DNA of 64,000 nucleotides, from assembly GCA_965116665.1 (NCBI GenBank), contig OZ220709.1, positions 3,658,001 through 3,722,000 on the forward strand, written 5' to 3'. The notes under the pieces are model-generated. The model worked only from the letters and a program-made list of their open reading frames with translations. It was not told the DNA's origin and made no database searches. The DNA comes from Aldehydirespirator sp965116665 (GTDB lineage: Bacteria > Actinomycetota > Acidimicrobiia > Acidimicrobiales > Aldehydirespiratoraceae). The translations under genes and the position numbers were made by a program. Shown here one piece after another: positions 1-9,200 of the stretch. Every line of letters starts with the position of its first letter. Position 1 is the stretch's first letter.

Positions 1-606
1 CACGTCGTCGGTCATGTCGTCGTCGTCGTCGTCGTAGGGCCCGAGCTCGTTGTCGTCCAGACTGATGTAGTAGAGGGCGGTGTTGTTTGTGAGGTCGATG
101 GACTCGAAGTCGTTCCCGTCCGCCTTCAGGTAGCCGAGCTTGGTCAGATCGTCGAGGCCGGTGATCTCCGTCAGTTCGTTGTCGTCCAGATACAGGATCT
201 CGACCTTGTCGAGCCCCGTGACGTCGATGGAGGTCAGAGCGTTCTTCCCTACACCGATCCGCTCCAGGGCGGTGTTGGAGGTGAGGTCGATGGAGGAGAG
301 GTTGTTCTTGCTCAACGCGATAAGGGTGAGACCAGTGGCGTACTCGATCCCGGTGGCGTCGGAGATCTGGCGTTCCCTCGCATCCAGTATGGTGAGTCCT
401 TGAAGTTCGCCCACAGTGATGTTGGCGCCCGAGCTCTTGCCGAGCGCCGCCTCGATGGCTGCCCGCAGGCCGGTGTCGACCAGGCAGTCCGACGTGAGCA
501 CGGTGGAGGTGTCGGTGGCGTCGGGACAGGTGACCTGCGCGGGTGCCACCCCGGCCAGCACCGACATCACAAGCATGACCGTGCAGCACGCGCCAAAGAT
601 CCTCAT
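1..606 (-). CDS. Exported leucine-rich-repeat protein, C-terminal part beyond window (LRR copy 1)
   Basis: The reading frame is open from an ATG at 604-606 down to base 1, so 202 codons are visible and the C-terminus lies outside the window. The start is chosen because GGGAGG lies 9 nt upstream; the further upstream in-frame ATG at 633 has no ribosome-binding site. The N-terminus is a signal peptide (MRIFGACCTVMLVMSVLAG, then APAQ), followed by a short Cys-containing cap (TCPDATDTSTVLTSDCLVD) and LRRs of about 21 residues of the L-x-SIDLxxNTALxxI type. An acidic loop, PYDDDDDDMTDDV, interrupts the last visible repeat. It is nearly identical to the neighbouring copy at 713-1783 at an offset of about 1,177 bp, so the two are a tandem duplication. 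A role in surface binding is inferred from the family; no ligand can be named. Confidence 0.8.
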   Translation of the reverse strand, partial: MRIFGACCTVMLVMSVLAGVAPAQVTCPDATDTSTVLTSDCLVDTGLRAAIEAALGKSSGANITVGELQGLTILDARERQISDATGIEYATGLTLIALSKNNLSSIDLTSNTALERIGVGKNALTSIDVTGLDKVEILYLDDNELTEITGLDDLTKLGYLKADGNDFESIDLTNNTALYYISLDDNELGPYDDDDDDMTDDV

Positions 607-712
607 GGCGAACAACCTCCCTAAGATCTTCATAGCGAACAATCCGCTATGAGAATGGTAGCGCCAGAGGCTACTCCTTGCATGGGTGGCTAACAGCCCG
701 CTCAGTTCCCTG

Positions 713-1783
713 TCACAGGCCACCGGAACACGGGCCGAGGCTGGGGTAGACCATCGGCGTGGAGGGTTCTTGAGTGATGTCGCTCAGGTAGAGGTCTGAG
801 TTTCCGCACAGGCGGAGCCATCTGAGTTTCACCAGGCCCGTGAGGTCCAGCGACGTGAGTTCGTTGTTCGCCAAGTGGAGGCGCTTGAGGGCGCCGAGGT
901 TGGAGAGGCCGGTGATCGGGGACACGTCGTCGGTCATCTCGTCGTCGTCGTGGTCGTAGGGCCCGAGCTCGTTGTCGTCCAGGTACAGGCCTCTGAGACT
1001 GGTGAGGTCGGAGACGTCGATGGACTCGAGGTCGTTGCCGTCCAGGCCCAGAGTGAGAAGCTTGGAGAGGTCGGAGACGTCGACTGATGTGAGGCTGTTG
1101 CGGTTCAGGAGCAGACGGGTGAGCCTGGTGCTGTTGGAGGCGTCGACGGAGGTGAGCATGTTGTCGGTCAGCGACAGCTCGGTGAGTCCGGTGAGGTTGG
1201 AGAGCCCGGTGATCGACCCGAGCTCGTTGTCGTCCAGACTGATGTAGTAGAGAGCGGTGTTGGCCGAAAGGTCGATGGACTCGAAGTCGTTCCCGTCCGC
1301 CTTCAGATAGCCCAGCTTGGTCAGATCGTCGAGGCCGGTGATCCCCGTCAGGTCATTGTCGTCCAGATACAGGATCTCGACCTTGTCGAGCCCCGTGACG
1401 TCGATGGAGGTCAGATCGTTCTCCCCAATGCCGATCTCCTCCAGGGCGGTGTTGGAGGTGAGGTCGATGGAGGAGAGGTTGTTCTTGCTCAACACGAGAA
1501 AAGTGAGACCAGTGGCGTACTCGATCCCGGTGGCGTCGGAGATTTCGCGTTCCGGCGCATCCAGTGTGGTGAGTCCTTGAAGTTCGCCCACAGTGATGTC
1601 GTCGCCCGGACTCTTGCCGAGCGCCGCCTCGATGGCTGCCCGCAGGCCGGCGTCGACCAGGCAGTCCGACGTGAGCACGGTGGAAGTGTCGGCGGCGCCG
1701 GGACAGGTGACCTGCGCGGGTGCCACCCCGGCCAGCACCGACATCACAAGCATGACCGTGCAGCACGCCCACAAGATCCTCAT
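713..1783 (-). CDS. Exported leucine-rich-repeat protein (LRR copy 2)
   Basis: A 356-residue secreted protein. The ATG at 1781-1783 is preferred because AGGAGG sits 9 nt upstream; the longer in-frame start at 1819 would begin inside the predicted promoter. The signal peptide is MRILWACCTVMLVMSVLAG followed by APAQ. Next come a two-Cys cap (VTCPG...TSDCLVD) and about ten LRRs (LTSIDVxxLxxLxxLxLDxN). One repeat is lengthened by the acidic insert PYDHDDDEMTDDV. The C-terminal cap carries Cys and ends in GGL. The repeats resemble short bacterial, internalin-like LRRs. No sortase motif, transmembrane anchor or catalytic domain is visible, so it is probably a secreted or loosely attached binding protein. 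It is a tandem paralogue of the copy at 1-606 and more distantly of the gene at 4856-6103. Confidence 0.85.
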   Translation of the reverse strand: MRILWACCTVMLVMSVLAGVAPAQVTCPGAADTSTVLTSDCLVDAGLRAAIEAALGKSPGDDITVGELQGLTTLDAPEREISDATGIEYATGLTFLVLSKNNLSSIDLTSNTALEEIGIGENDLTSIDVTGLDKVEILYLDDNDLTGITGLDDLTKLGYLKADGNDFESIDLSANTALYYISLDDNELGSITGLSNLTGLTELSLTDNMLTSVDASNSTRLTRLLLNRNSLTSVDVSDLSKLLTLGLDGNDLESIDVSDLTSLRGLYLDDNELGPYDHDDDEMTDDVSPITGLSNLGALKRLHLANNELTSLDLTGLVKLRWLRLCGNSDLYLSDITQEPSTPMVYPSLGPCSGGL

Positions 1784-1805
1784 AGCGAACAACCCTCCTA
1801 GAGTC

Positions 1806-1833
1806 TTCATAGCGAACAATTCTTCTATGTCAA
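1806..1833 (-). promoter_or_regulatory. Predicted promoter of LRR copy 2
   Basis: On the minus strand, TTGACA (1828-1833) and TATGAA (1806-1811) are separated by 16 bp, upstream of the SD and ATG at 1783. The -35 is a perfect consensus and the -10 matches 4 of 6. The same upstream block, including a conserved CTACTCC-TTGCATG segment, precedes LRR copy 1 with a weaker -35. Predicted by eye only. Confidence 0.45.
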
Positions 1834-1927
1834 GGGTAGTGCCGGAGGGCTACTCCTTGCATGTCTCGGCCTCCAACGGGCCGCTGAAACGGCGCTGAAC
1901 GGGCAGATCGGCCGTACCCTGCGGTGG

Positions 1928-2872
1928 ATGGGGCAGCTTGACAAGCCGCGAACGCCGACGGTCGGATACCTGGGCCCGCCGGGGACGTTCACCGAGCAGG
2001 CCATCTACTCCCAGCCCGACCTGGCCGCCATGAGCCACCGGCCCATCAACTCGATCATCGACGTGCTGAGGGCGGTCAGCAGCGGCGGGGTCGACCTGGG
2101 CCTGGTCGCCATCGAGAACATGATCGAGGGGTCGGTGACCGCCACCCTCGACGCCCTTGCCTTCGACACCGACCTGTTCATCCAGCGCGAGGTGATCATC
2201 GACGTCAACCTGAACCTGATGGCCCGGCCGGGTGTGAGGTTGGAGTCGGTCGAGCGGGTCCGCTCCTATCCGGTGGCCCACGCCCAGTGCCGCGAGTACC
2301 TGGCCGCCAACCTGCCCGGCGCGGTGTTCGAGGCAGCCAACTCGACCGCCGAAGCGGCCCGCAGCCTGGCCGATTCGGGTGACCGCGCCACCGCGGCCAT
2401 CGCGCCGCTGCGCTCGGCGGAGGTGTACGGGCTGGACGTGCTGGCCGCCGACATCGCGGACCACGCCGAGAATCAGACCCGTTTCGTGCTCGTCGCCAGG
2501 GACTTCATCGCCGCCCCGACCGGCCACGACAAGACGAGCATGGTCGTCTACCAGCGCTCCGACGCGCCGGGCTCGCTGATCGGCATCCTCGGCGAGTTCG
2601 CGGCCCGGGCCATCAACCTCACCAGCCTGCAGAGCCGCCCCACCAAGGCCAGCTTGGGCCAGTACTGTTTTCTGCTGGACTGCGAGGGCCACATTGCCGA
2701 CGAGGTGGTGGCCGACGCGCTGCGCAACCTGAGCATGAAGACCTCGAGGGTGAAGTTCCTCGGCTCCTACCCGTCGGCGTCCGCCGACCACCACGACCAT
2801 GTGATGAACCAGGTCGAGGTGCGCAGAGCGGCCGCCTGGATCGACGACCTCAGGGGCCGCATCCTTCGGTGA
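1928..2872 (+). CDS. pheA: Prephenate dehydratase
   Basis: A 314-residue enzyme that converts prephenate to phenylpyruvate in phenylalanine synthesis, in the cytoplasm. The N-terminal catalytic domain starts with GYLGPPGTFTEQA. It contains the conserved ENMIEGSV segment (the usual EN-S/I-x-G-x-V site) and the family's T-R-F motif (ENQTRFVLVA) near residue 180. A C-terminal ACT domain follows (SLIGILGEFAARAINLTSLQSRP), with the SRP motif of the allosteric phenylalanine site. Length is normal for a monofunctional PheA with ACT domain. There is no Shine-Dalgarno, but TACCCT at 1915-1920 lies exactly 7 nt before the ATG, so a leaderless transcript is likely. It lies alone between an LRR gene and tRNA-Ser. 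Confidence 0.95.
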   Translation: MGQLDKPRTPTVGYLGPPGTFTEQAIYSQPDLAAMSHRPINSIIDVLRAVSSGGVDLGLVAIENMIEGSVTATLDALAFDTDLFIQREVIIDVNLNLMARPGVRLESVERVRSYPVAHAQCREYLAANLPGAVFEAANSTAEAARSLADSGDRATAAIAPLRSAEVYGLDVLAADIADHAENQTRFVLVARDFIAAPTGHDKTSMVVYQRSDAPGSLIGILGEFAARAINLTSLQSRPTKASLGQYCFLLDCEGHIADEVVADALRNLSMKTSRVKFLGSYPSASADHHDHVMNQVEVRRAAAWIDDLRGRILR

Positions 2873-2913
2873 CGTCCGGTCGCAGGGCCTGACCCGCCCC
2901 TATCCTTGGCGGC

Positions 2914-3000
2914 GGAGGGATGGCAGAGCGGACGATTGCGACGGTCTTGAAAACCGTTGGGCCTTCACGGGTCCCGGGGGTTCGAATCCCCCTCCCTCCG
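2914..3000 (+). tRNA. tRNA-Ser (anticodon TGA)
   Basis: Acceptor arms GGAGGGA (2914-2920) and TCCCTCC (2993-2999) pair perfectly, with discriminator G at 3000. The anticodon stem ACGGT/ACCGT encloses loop CTTGAAA, giving anticodon TGA at 2948-2950. A long variable arm and GGTTCGAATCC T-arm are present, as expected for a class II serine tRNA. CCA is not encoded. TATCCT at 2901-2906 ends 7 nt before the 5' end and may be its -10 box. Confidence 0.95.
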
Positions 3001-3238
3001 CTCTTGTTCAGACAATATGTAGCCTTTGAAGTGCGATGTTAGCTCGCGATCGCCGCGAGGGTGGGGTCGGCAGCGCGGGTTACCGTGCGGGCCTTGGCGG
3101 CAAAGCCGTTTGAGCAGGTCGCGGTCGCGGAGCGCGTGGCCGGTCATGCGCTCGATGTCATAGCTGTACGGCGCTCCCGGCAGCGCGGGCACCACCACGA
3201 CCACGGCGGCCGCGTTGCTCACCGCGGCCGGCAACAGC

Positions 3239-3379
3239 GGTGACGCCACCGTGGTGGTTGACTCCTCCTGCTTGGAAGGGGCGGCGGTGACGCCACCGTG
3301 GTGGTTGACTCCTCCTGCTTGGAAGGGGCGGCGGTGACGCCACCGTGGTGGTTGACTCCTCCTGCTTGGAAGGGGCGGC
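3239..3379 (+). repeat. Three perfect 47-bp tandem repeats upstream of MNT-HEPN gene
   Basis: Units lie at 3239-3285, 3286-3332 and 3333-3379 with no mismatches, followed by 6 bp of a fourth unit. Each unit contains the dyad CCACC-GT-GGTGG. A small hairpin GACTTC-GATGAC-GAAGTC follows at 3383-3400, and the gene starts at 3444. The rest of the 3001-3443 gap holds no gene I can recognise. On the minus strand there is only a short open segment ending at about 3037, which may be a decayed C-terminus. The units directly abut, so this is not a CRISPR array. It could be an operator cluster or a recent replication-slippage expansion. Confidence 0.9.
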
Positions 3380-3443
3380 GGTGACTTCGATGACGAAGTC
3401 GGGGCCCTCTGTTGGGTTCTGTGGTGGGTTGTAGGCTGTGATC

Positions 3444-4442
3444 GTGGCCACCACGACCGCGCCGACGCCGACGGCCCAGGAGGCTCAAAGAGCTGCTGAG
3501 TGTCTGGCTGCCGCTGGTGTGGGCCAGGTGCTGTTGTTCGGCTCGGTGGCCCGCGGCAGCGCGAAGGTTGGCAGCGACATCGATTTGGTGGCGATATTTG
3601 ATGACCTCGACTACCGCGAACGGCTCGGCATTCGCAGTGCTTTGTGTGCTGCTGCTGAGGGTGTGGTGGACAGTCCCGTGGAGGTGTTCGTTACCGATCG
3701 GGCCGAGTGGCGCCGCCGCACCCAGGAGGTGTCGGCGTCGTTTGAGGCCGGGATCGCATCGTCGGCGGTCGTGTTGGTGGACCGTCCCGCCGGGGCGGTG
3801 CGATGGGACAAGGAGATCGGTTTGGCTGACAACAACACCGACGAGGCCCTAGGCCGCCTGGACGAGGCCAGCAAGGCGCTGCATTCGATGCGAGCCCGGA
3901 TGTTGCCTGAAGACTGGGAGGCCCTGGAGCCCCCCGACGACCACGCGACCCGCTGGCGGCTGATTGATGTCTGCGCAGCCGGCGCGATGGCCACTGAGAC
4001 CGCCCTGAAGGCCCTGGCGGCTTCCCAGGGAACCCCGGCACCGCACAAGCATCGCATCGACTTGCTGGTGCCGCTGGCGGGCCCCCGCGCCGACGATGTC
4101 CACAGCGCGCTGGCCGACCTGGAGACCAACACCGTCGCCCGCGGCGACGAGTCCTATGGAGATCTCAGCATCTGGCGCGCTGCCGGCACCTACATCGCAG
4201 ACCGCCCCGACATCGACCTGGACACCGTCGCGGCGATGGCGCCGCGCATCGCGCAGGCCGCGACATCGGTGACAGCCATCGCTACGGACGAACTCGATGC
4301 CTTGGCACCAGGAGCCCCAGAGGTCACACGAGCTCGACACATAATCGAACTCGCCGACCGCACCGTCGCCGTCTATGACCTCCGCACCGGCACCAGGATC
4401 CACCACGGCTGGGAAGCCGACGCTAGGACCCGCACGAGATAG
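3444..4442 (+). CDS. Single-chain nucleotidyltransferase-HEPN protein (MNT-HEPN fusion)
   Basis: 332 residues. The N-terminal half is a minimal nucleotidyltransferase domain with the signature LLFGSVARGS...GSDIDLVAIFD (G-S-x10-13-D-x-D), followed by a downstream acidic strand (VEVFVTD). The C-terminal half resembles HEPN: an alpha-helical stretch, then ALKALAASQGTPAPHKH and RIDLLVPLAG, as in HEPN partners of MNT antitoxins. In most bacteria the two domains are separate adjacent genes acting as a toxin-antitoxin pair in which MNT modifies or silences the HEPN RNase. Here they are one chain. I see no clear R-x4-6-H RNase motif, so the HEPN part may be inactive. TAGGCT ends 6 nt before GTG 3444, supporting a leaderless start there; GTG 3438 is the alternative. 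The function is inferred. Confidence 0.7.
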   Translation: MATTTAPTPTAQEAQRAAECLAAAGVGQVLLFGSVARGSAKVGSDIDLVAIFDDLDYRERLGIRSALCAAAEGVVDSPVEVFVTDRAEWRRRTQEVSASFEAGIASSAVVLVDRPAGAVRWDKEIGLADNNTDEALGRLDEASKALHSMRARMLPEDWEALEPPDDHATRWRLIDVCAAGAMATETALKALAASQGTPAPHKHRIDLLVPLAGPRADDVHSALADLETNTVARGDESYGDLSIWRAAGTYIADRPDIDLDTVAAMAPRIAQAATSVTAIATDELDALAPGAPEVTRARHIIELADRTVAVYDLRTGTRIHHGWEADARTRTR

Positions 4443-4855
4443 GACTCCGGAACCGACATCGGCCTCGGCTTGTAACACCTCTGGCGCCACGACTTCCCGG
4501 TAGCGGCGCCAGCTGCTGCCACGAAGCGTCTTGACCGCTCGATGGGAACCCGCAGCCACAGCTCCCCGCGAGAAGCGCCAAGGCAGCGCACTGCCGCGCG
4601 CCGGAACTGCTCAGCCACCACAATCGGGCCGTGGGAGCCGCCACAGGCGAAGGGACTCGCCCCCGACAACCGTGGCAGCGATCCATGACCACGCCCGAGC
4701 CGTCACTGACCTGCCAGCGGGCATCTCGCGCAGGCAAAGGGACCCTCTAGACGCATCGTCGCACTGGTCGGTATGACGCACAAGCGGCGCTACATGATCG
4801 AGATACTGCTCCCGGAGGCCGACTCGGCCCCTACGCCGCCCTCACCGCCCAGGGG
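4443..4855. other. Gene-poor interval
   Basis: 413 bp between the MNT-HEPN gene and the third LRR gene, whose 3' ends face each other. Short open frames exist on both strands, but none has a recognisable motif, ribosome-binding site or homologue that I can see. No tRNA, obvious terminator hairpin with a T-run, or repeat was found. Confidence 0.5.
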
Positions 4856-6103
4856 TCAGAGGCCACCGGCGCAGTCGCCGACACCGATGCGGAAGGGCGC
4901 GTTCTGGACATCGTCTGCGCCGAGGTCGGGGTTCCCGCACAAGCGGATGGTATGGAGGCTGGTGAGGCCGGCGAGGTCAATCGACGTGAGTGCGTTGTTC
5001 CTCAGGTAGAGCCTCTGGAGGCCGGAGAGGTTGCCGAGGCCGGTGATCGATGTCAGTGCGTTGTCGTCCAGATACAGGCCTGCAAGGCTGGTGAGGTCGG
5101 AGACGTCGATGGACGTGAGCTCGTTGTCGTCCAGGCCCAGGCCGCCGAGCTTGGAGAGGCTGGAGACGTCGACGGACGTGAGGCTGTTGCGGTTCACGTA
5201 CAGACCGCGGAGCCCGGTGTTGCTGGAGGCGTCGATCGAGGTGAGCGCGTTGTCGCTCAGCCCCAGTTGCGAGAGTCCGGTGAGCTTGTCGAGCCCGATG
5301 ACGGGGAACACCTCGTCGGTGTCGACGTCGTCGTCGTGGTCGTAGGGCGCGAGCTGGTTGTCGTTCAGCTCGAGAATGCCGAGACCGGTGTTGTTGGAGA
5401 GGTCGATGGAGGTGAATTGGTTCTCGCTCGCCTTCAGGACCGCGAGCCTAGTGAGGTCGCCGAGGCCGGTGATCTCTGTCAGCTCGTTGTCGTTCACCCA
5501 GAGGTGGCGGAGCTCGCTGAGTCCCTCCACATCGATGGATGTGAGCCCGCTGTCCCACAGGTAGGCGTGCCTCAGGCCGGTGCTCGCGGTGAGGTCGATG
5601 GAGGTGAGCTCGTTCTCGTACAGGCTGATAGTTCTGAGCTTGGTCAGCTGGTCTAGCCCGGTGACGGGGAACACGTCGTCCGTCATCTCGTCGTCGTCGT
5701 GGTCGTAGGGCGCGAACTCGTTGGCACCGAGGAGGAGATGCGTCAACTCGGTGTTCTTGGAGACATCGATCCTGGTGAGGCCGTTCCAGCGTAGATCCAG
5801 ATGGGTGAGGCCGGTGGCGTACTCGATCCCGGTGGCGTCGGAGATGCCGTCCCTGCGAGCCTTCAGCGTGGTTAGCCCGGCGAGTTCGCCCACGGTGATG
5901 TCGGCGCCGGAACTCTCGCCGAGCGCATCCTCGATGGCCGCCCGCAGGTTGTCGTCGACCAGACAGTCCGACGTGAGCACGGTGGAGGTGTCCGTGGCGT
6001 CGGGACAGGAGTCCTGCGCGGTCGCCGTCCCCGACAGGACCGACATCACCATCGCCGTCGCGCAGCACGCGCCGAGGATCCGTATCACAGAACGCTCCAT
6101 CAC
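4856..6103 (-). CDS. Exported leucine-rich-repeat protein (LRR copy 3)
   Basis: A 415-residue secreted LRR protein starting at GTG 6103 or ATG 6100; neither has a strong SD. The signal peptide is IRILGACCATAMVMSVLSG followed by TATAQ, then the same two-Cys cap as the other copies (SCPDATDTSTVLTSDCLVD). About fifteen LRRs follow. Two carry the acidic insert PYDHDDDEMTDDVFP / PYDHDDDVDTDEVFP. The C-terminal cap (LCGNPDL...GDCAGGL) again ends in GGL. A promoter is likely at 6131-6158 (TTGCGG-16-TATAGT, minus strand). It is more diverged from copies 1 and 2 than they are from each other. No enzymatic domain is visible; an extracellular binding or adhesion role is inferred. Confidence 0.85.
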   Translation of the reverse strand: MMERSVIRILGACCATAMVMSVLSGTATAQDSCPDATDTSTVLTSDCLVDDNLRAAIEDALGESSGADITVGELAGLTTLKARRDGISDATGIEYATGLTHLDLRWNGLTRIDVSKNTELTHLLLGANEFAPYDHDDDEMTDDVFPVTGLDQLTKLRTISLYENELTSIDLTASTGLRHAYLWDSGLTSIDVEGLSELRHLWVNDNELTEITGLGDLTRLAVLKASENQFTSIDLSNNTGLGILELNDNQLAPYDHDDDVDTDEVFPVIGLDKLTGLSQLGLSDNALTSIDASSNTGLRGLYVNRNSLTSVDVSSLSKLGGLGLDDNELTSIDVSDLTSLAGLYLDDNALTSITGLGNLSGLQRLYLRNNALTSIDLAGLTSLHTIRLCGNPDLGADDVQNAPFRIGVGDCAGGL

Positions 6104-6130
6104 CCAGTCATACCTACAGTAGTAGTCGAA

Positions 6131-6158
6131 ACTATAACTGTCCTAGCACACGCCGCAA
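6131..6158 (-). promoter_or_regulatory. Predicted promoter of LRR copy 3
   Basis: On the minus strand, TTGCGG (6153-6158) and TATAGT (6131-6136) are 16 bp apart. The -10 matches the consensus at 5 of 6 positions and would give a short leader before GTG 6103. The surrounding upstream sequence is recognisably related to that in front of the LRR relic at 10751-10864. Confidence 0.4.
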
Positions 6159-6229
6159 CCTCTCGAGGCCGCGCCCACGATATGCGCGGAGCTAGGCCGC
6201 CCGGCGCCGGCCGCCATGCCGGCGGGGAC

Positions 6230-9200
6230 TCATTCTGAGGCTCGGGTGATGGTGACGGTGTAGGCGTAGGTGTCGGTGCCGTTGGGCGCGGTCACAGTGA
6301 TGGTGATGGTGTTGGTGCCCTCGGCGAGGTCCACCTGGTAGCCGGTCTTGCTGTCGGCGTCGGTGGTGGAGGTGCCGTCGTCGTTGACGGCTTTGACGGC
6401 AACCCCGGCGGAGCCGCCGGTGAAGGCCTGCTCCCAGGTGAGGGTGGTCTCGGTGACGTCGTTGGCGACCGATGCGCTGTACTTGGGCAGACCGTGGATG
6501 AAGTGGCCGAAGTCCGCGCCGCTCATCTCCAGCGAGTAGAGCTTCGCGTTGGGCGCCAGCGCGTATGCGTGGACGCCGATGTCGCGGCGTAGCTCCGGTT
6601 CGGTCTGCCAGCCGGCGTCCAGCACCCACATGGTCCTGCCGTCGGACCACATCCCTCGGGGGTCGGTGATGCCGTCCTCGCCGGTGCGGATGTCCATGCT
6701 GGGGACCCGGCTCCCGTCGGAGAGTTTGTGGGCTTCGAGCTTGGACCGGTGGTCGCCGTAGTTGGACACCACCCACAGGAGGGTGCCGTCGGACCAGACG
6801 GCGAAGGACATGTTGCGGTCGTAAATCCGGACGAAGTATCCGGTGGTGGCGATGGCGATGTCCTTGCCGGCCTTTCTGGCCTTGGTCTTGAAGTCGTAGG
6901 CCAGCAGCTCGCCTCCGTCGAGCCCGAGATCGGTGTAGGTCCAGTCCCATGCCCTCACGGGCGCCACCCAGATGGTCTCTCCGTCGGACCACAGGTCGCG
7001 GACGAACCGCGCTCCAGCGGCCTTCGTGTAGAACGACTCGCCGGCGACGAGCGCGGCCGTGCCGTAGGTCTGGGCGTCTATCCCGTACACGATGTTCTCG
7101 CCGACCTCGTCGCCGATCATGGAGAGCCATTTGGTGTCGCCGTTGGACCACACACCCAGGTTGAAGTATTGGTTCGCCAGGTTCCTGGTGTTGTGGTCCT
7201 TGCCCGGCACCCGGTTCCCGGTGTCCATGTCGTAGGCCATCAGCTGGCTGCCGGTGATCAGCCACATGGTCTGGCCGTCGGCCCAGATGTCGAAGGGCGG
7301 CCAGGGGTCCTCTGCGAGGGTGATGTCTTTGGACTCGTCGCGTGAGACGGTCATGATCTGCACGGTGTAGGTCCGGTCCGAGCCGTCCTGGGCGGTCACC
7401 GTGACCTCCACGGTGGCCTTGCCGTCGGCGGTGGCGACCTGGTGGTCGTCGGCGTCGTCGGCGTCGTCGGGCTTGATGCTGACGGTGGCGTCGCTGTCGT
7501 TGGCGGTGGCCTCCACGGTGGTGGTCAGCCCGCTGGTGATCTGCGCGTGGGTCAGCTGGTAGCGGTACTCGGTGACGTCGGCGTCGAAGCTCGGGTCGAG
7601 CGTCACCCCGCTGAGGGTCAGCGCGGAAAGGGTGGCGTCGTCGGACAGGGTCCCGGTGGTGTCCTTCAGCGGGGTGAGCTTCAACGTGTACGTCCGGGAG
7701 TCGGTGCGGTGCTTGACGCTCACTGTGACGGTGGTCGTCTCGCCGGTGGTCAGGTTCACCTGGTGGCCGTCGGTGCCGGTGTTCGCGTCAGCCGGGGCGA
7801 TGACGAAGCTGGCATCGTCGCGTATCGTGACTGCCTCCACCGTGACCTGGGTGACGTTTCCGACGAGGTTGCGCGAGTAGTCGGTGATCTCGGGGGTGAA
7901 GCCCTTCAGGTTCGTCGCGGTCGCGGTGAGGCTCACGAGGCGGGCGTCGCCGCCGGGGAGATCGTAGACGAACACCTTGTTGCTGTCGCGGTCCGCCACC
8001 CACAGCTCCTCATTGTCGGACCACAGCCCTATCTGCTTGATGTTCTCCGCGGACAGGCCGTTCAGGTCCAGACGTTTGTCGCGCCCGCAGTCCGACAGCC
8101 GGTAGGCGAAGATCTTGTCGGCGTGGGCGTCGGACAGCCACATGGTGGAGATCCCGTCCGACCACGCTCCCACCGGGTACCCGCCGGCGCTGAAGTAGCG
8201 CCCGCACGACTCCGTGACGGGGGCCTTGGTGCCCAGGTCATAGACGAAGACCCCGCCGAGGCCGCTGCCGCGTCCGTAGTCGGCGACCCACATGTTGGTT
8301 CCGTCGGACCACAGGCCCATGGGCGTGTCGTTGGTGCGTTCGCGTGTTCGCACCAGGTTGCTGAAGTCCTCGCCGGGTTTGCGGCCTCCTGCGGAGTGCT
8401 GGGAGGGGTCGGCGGTGTCGTCGTTGCGGTGGAAGGCCAGCACCTGGTCGAGGCGCGAGACCGACGCCCACACGGTGTCGCCGTCCATCCACAGGCCGCT
8501 GACCTTGTTGCCGTGCAGGTCCGCGTCGCCGGGCGCGGGCATGTCGGGCAGGTCGAGCTCGATGTCCTTGCCGGCGTCGCGGGCGCCGCCGTCGAGGACG
8601 TAGGCGTACAGCTTCTCGCTGTCGTCGCTGGAGGACTTGCGGGCCGACACCCACAGGGTGGTGCCGTCGGACCACAGCCCGTGCGGTTGGATGAAATCCA
8701 GCGACACCGGGTCGGTGGCGGCGGTGGCGCCGCCGAGGGTCCAGCCGCCGGCGGCTGCGCCGGCCCAGGCCGTCGTTGCGGCCTTGGGGGTGCTGTCGTC
8801 CATCAGGGTCACGGCGCCGTAGCCGGGGCTCCACCCGCCGGTCGCGCTGTCGTGGGGTTGTTGCGGCTCGGGGGCGGCTCTGAGGAACTGAACGTAGCGC
8901 ACCCCGTCGGCGGTGGTTCCCGTGCGCACTGCGGAGTTGTCGCCGCCGGTGAGCCTCTCGAACGCCGAAAGCAGCCCCGCCGACACGGGTTCCGGGTCGG
9001 GCTCGGGGGCCGCTTCGGTGGTGGCTGTGATGGCGGGGTTGTTGATGGTCACGTTGTCCGACACCATGCGCAGCCGGTACCGGTAGGCGGTCTCCGGCGC
9101 GACGCCGGTGTCGGTGTGGCTGTAGGCCGCGGTGCCGGGCTGCCACGCAAGGGCGGCCACCACTATGTCGTCGCGCAGCACCTCGATCGCGTCGACCGGT

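Noticed and set aside
1319..1819. Longer N-terminus for LRR copy 2 starting at ATG 1819
   Set aside because: It would start inside the predicted -10 region and lacks an SD; ATG 1783 has AGGAGG and yields a good signal peptide.
3239..3379. CRISPR-like array
   Set aside because: The 47-bp units directly abut with no spacers, so it is a simple tandem repeat.
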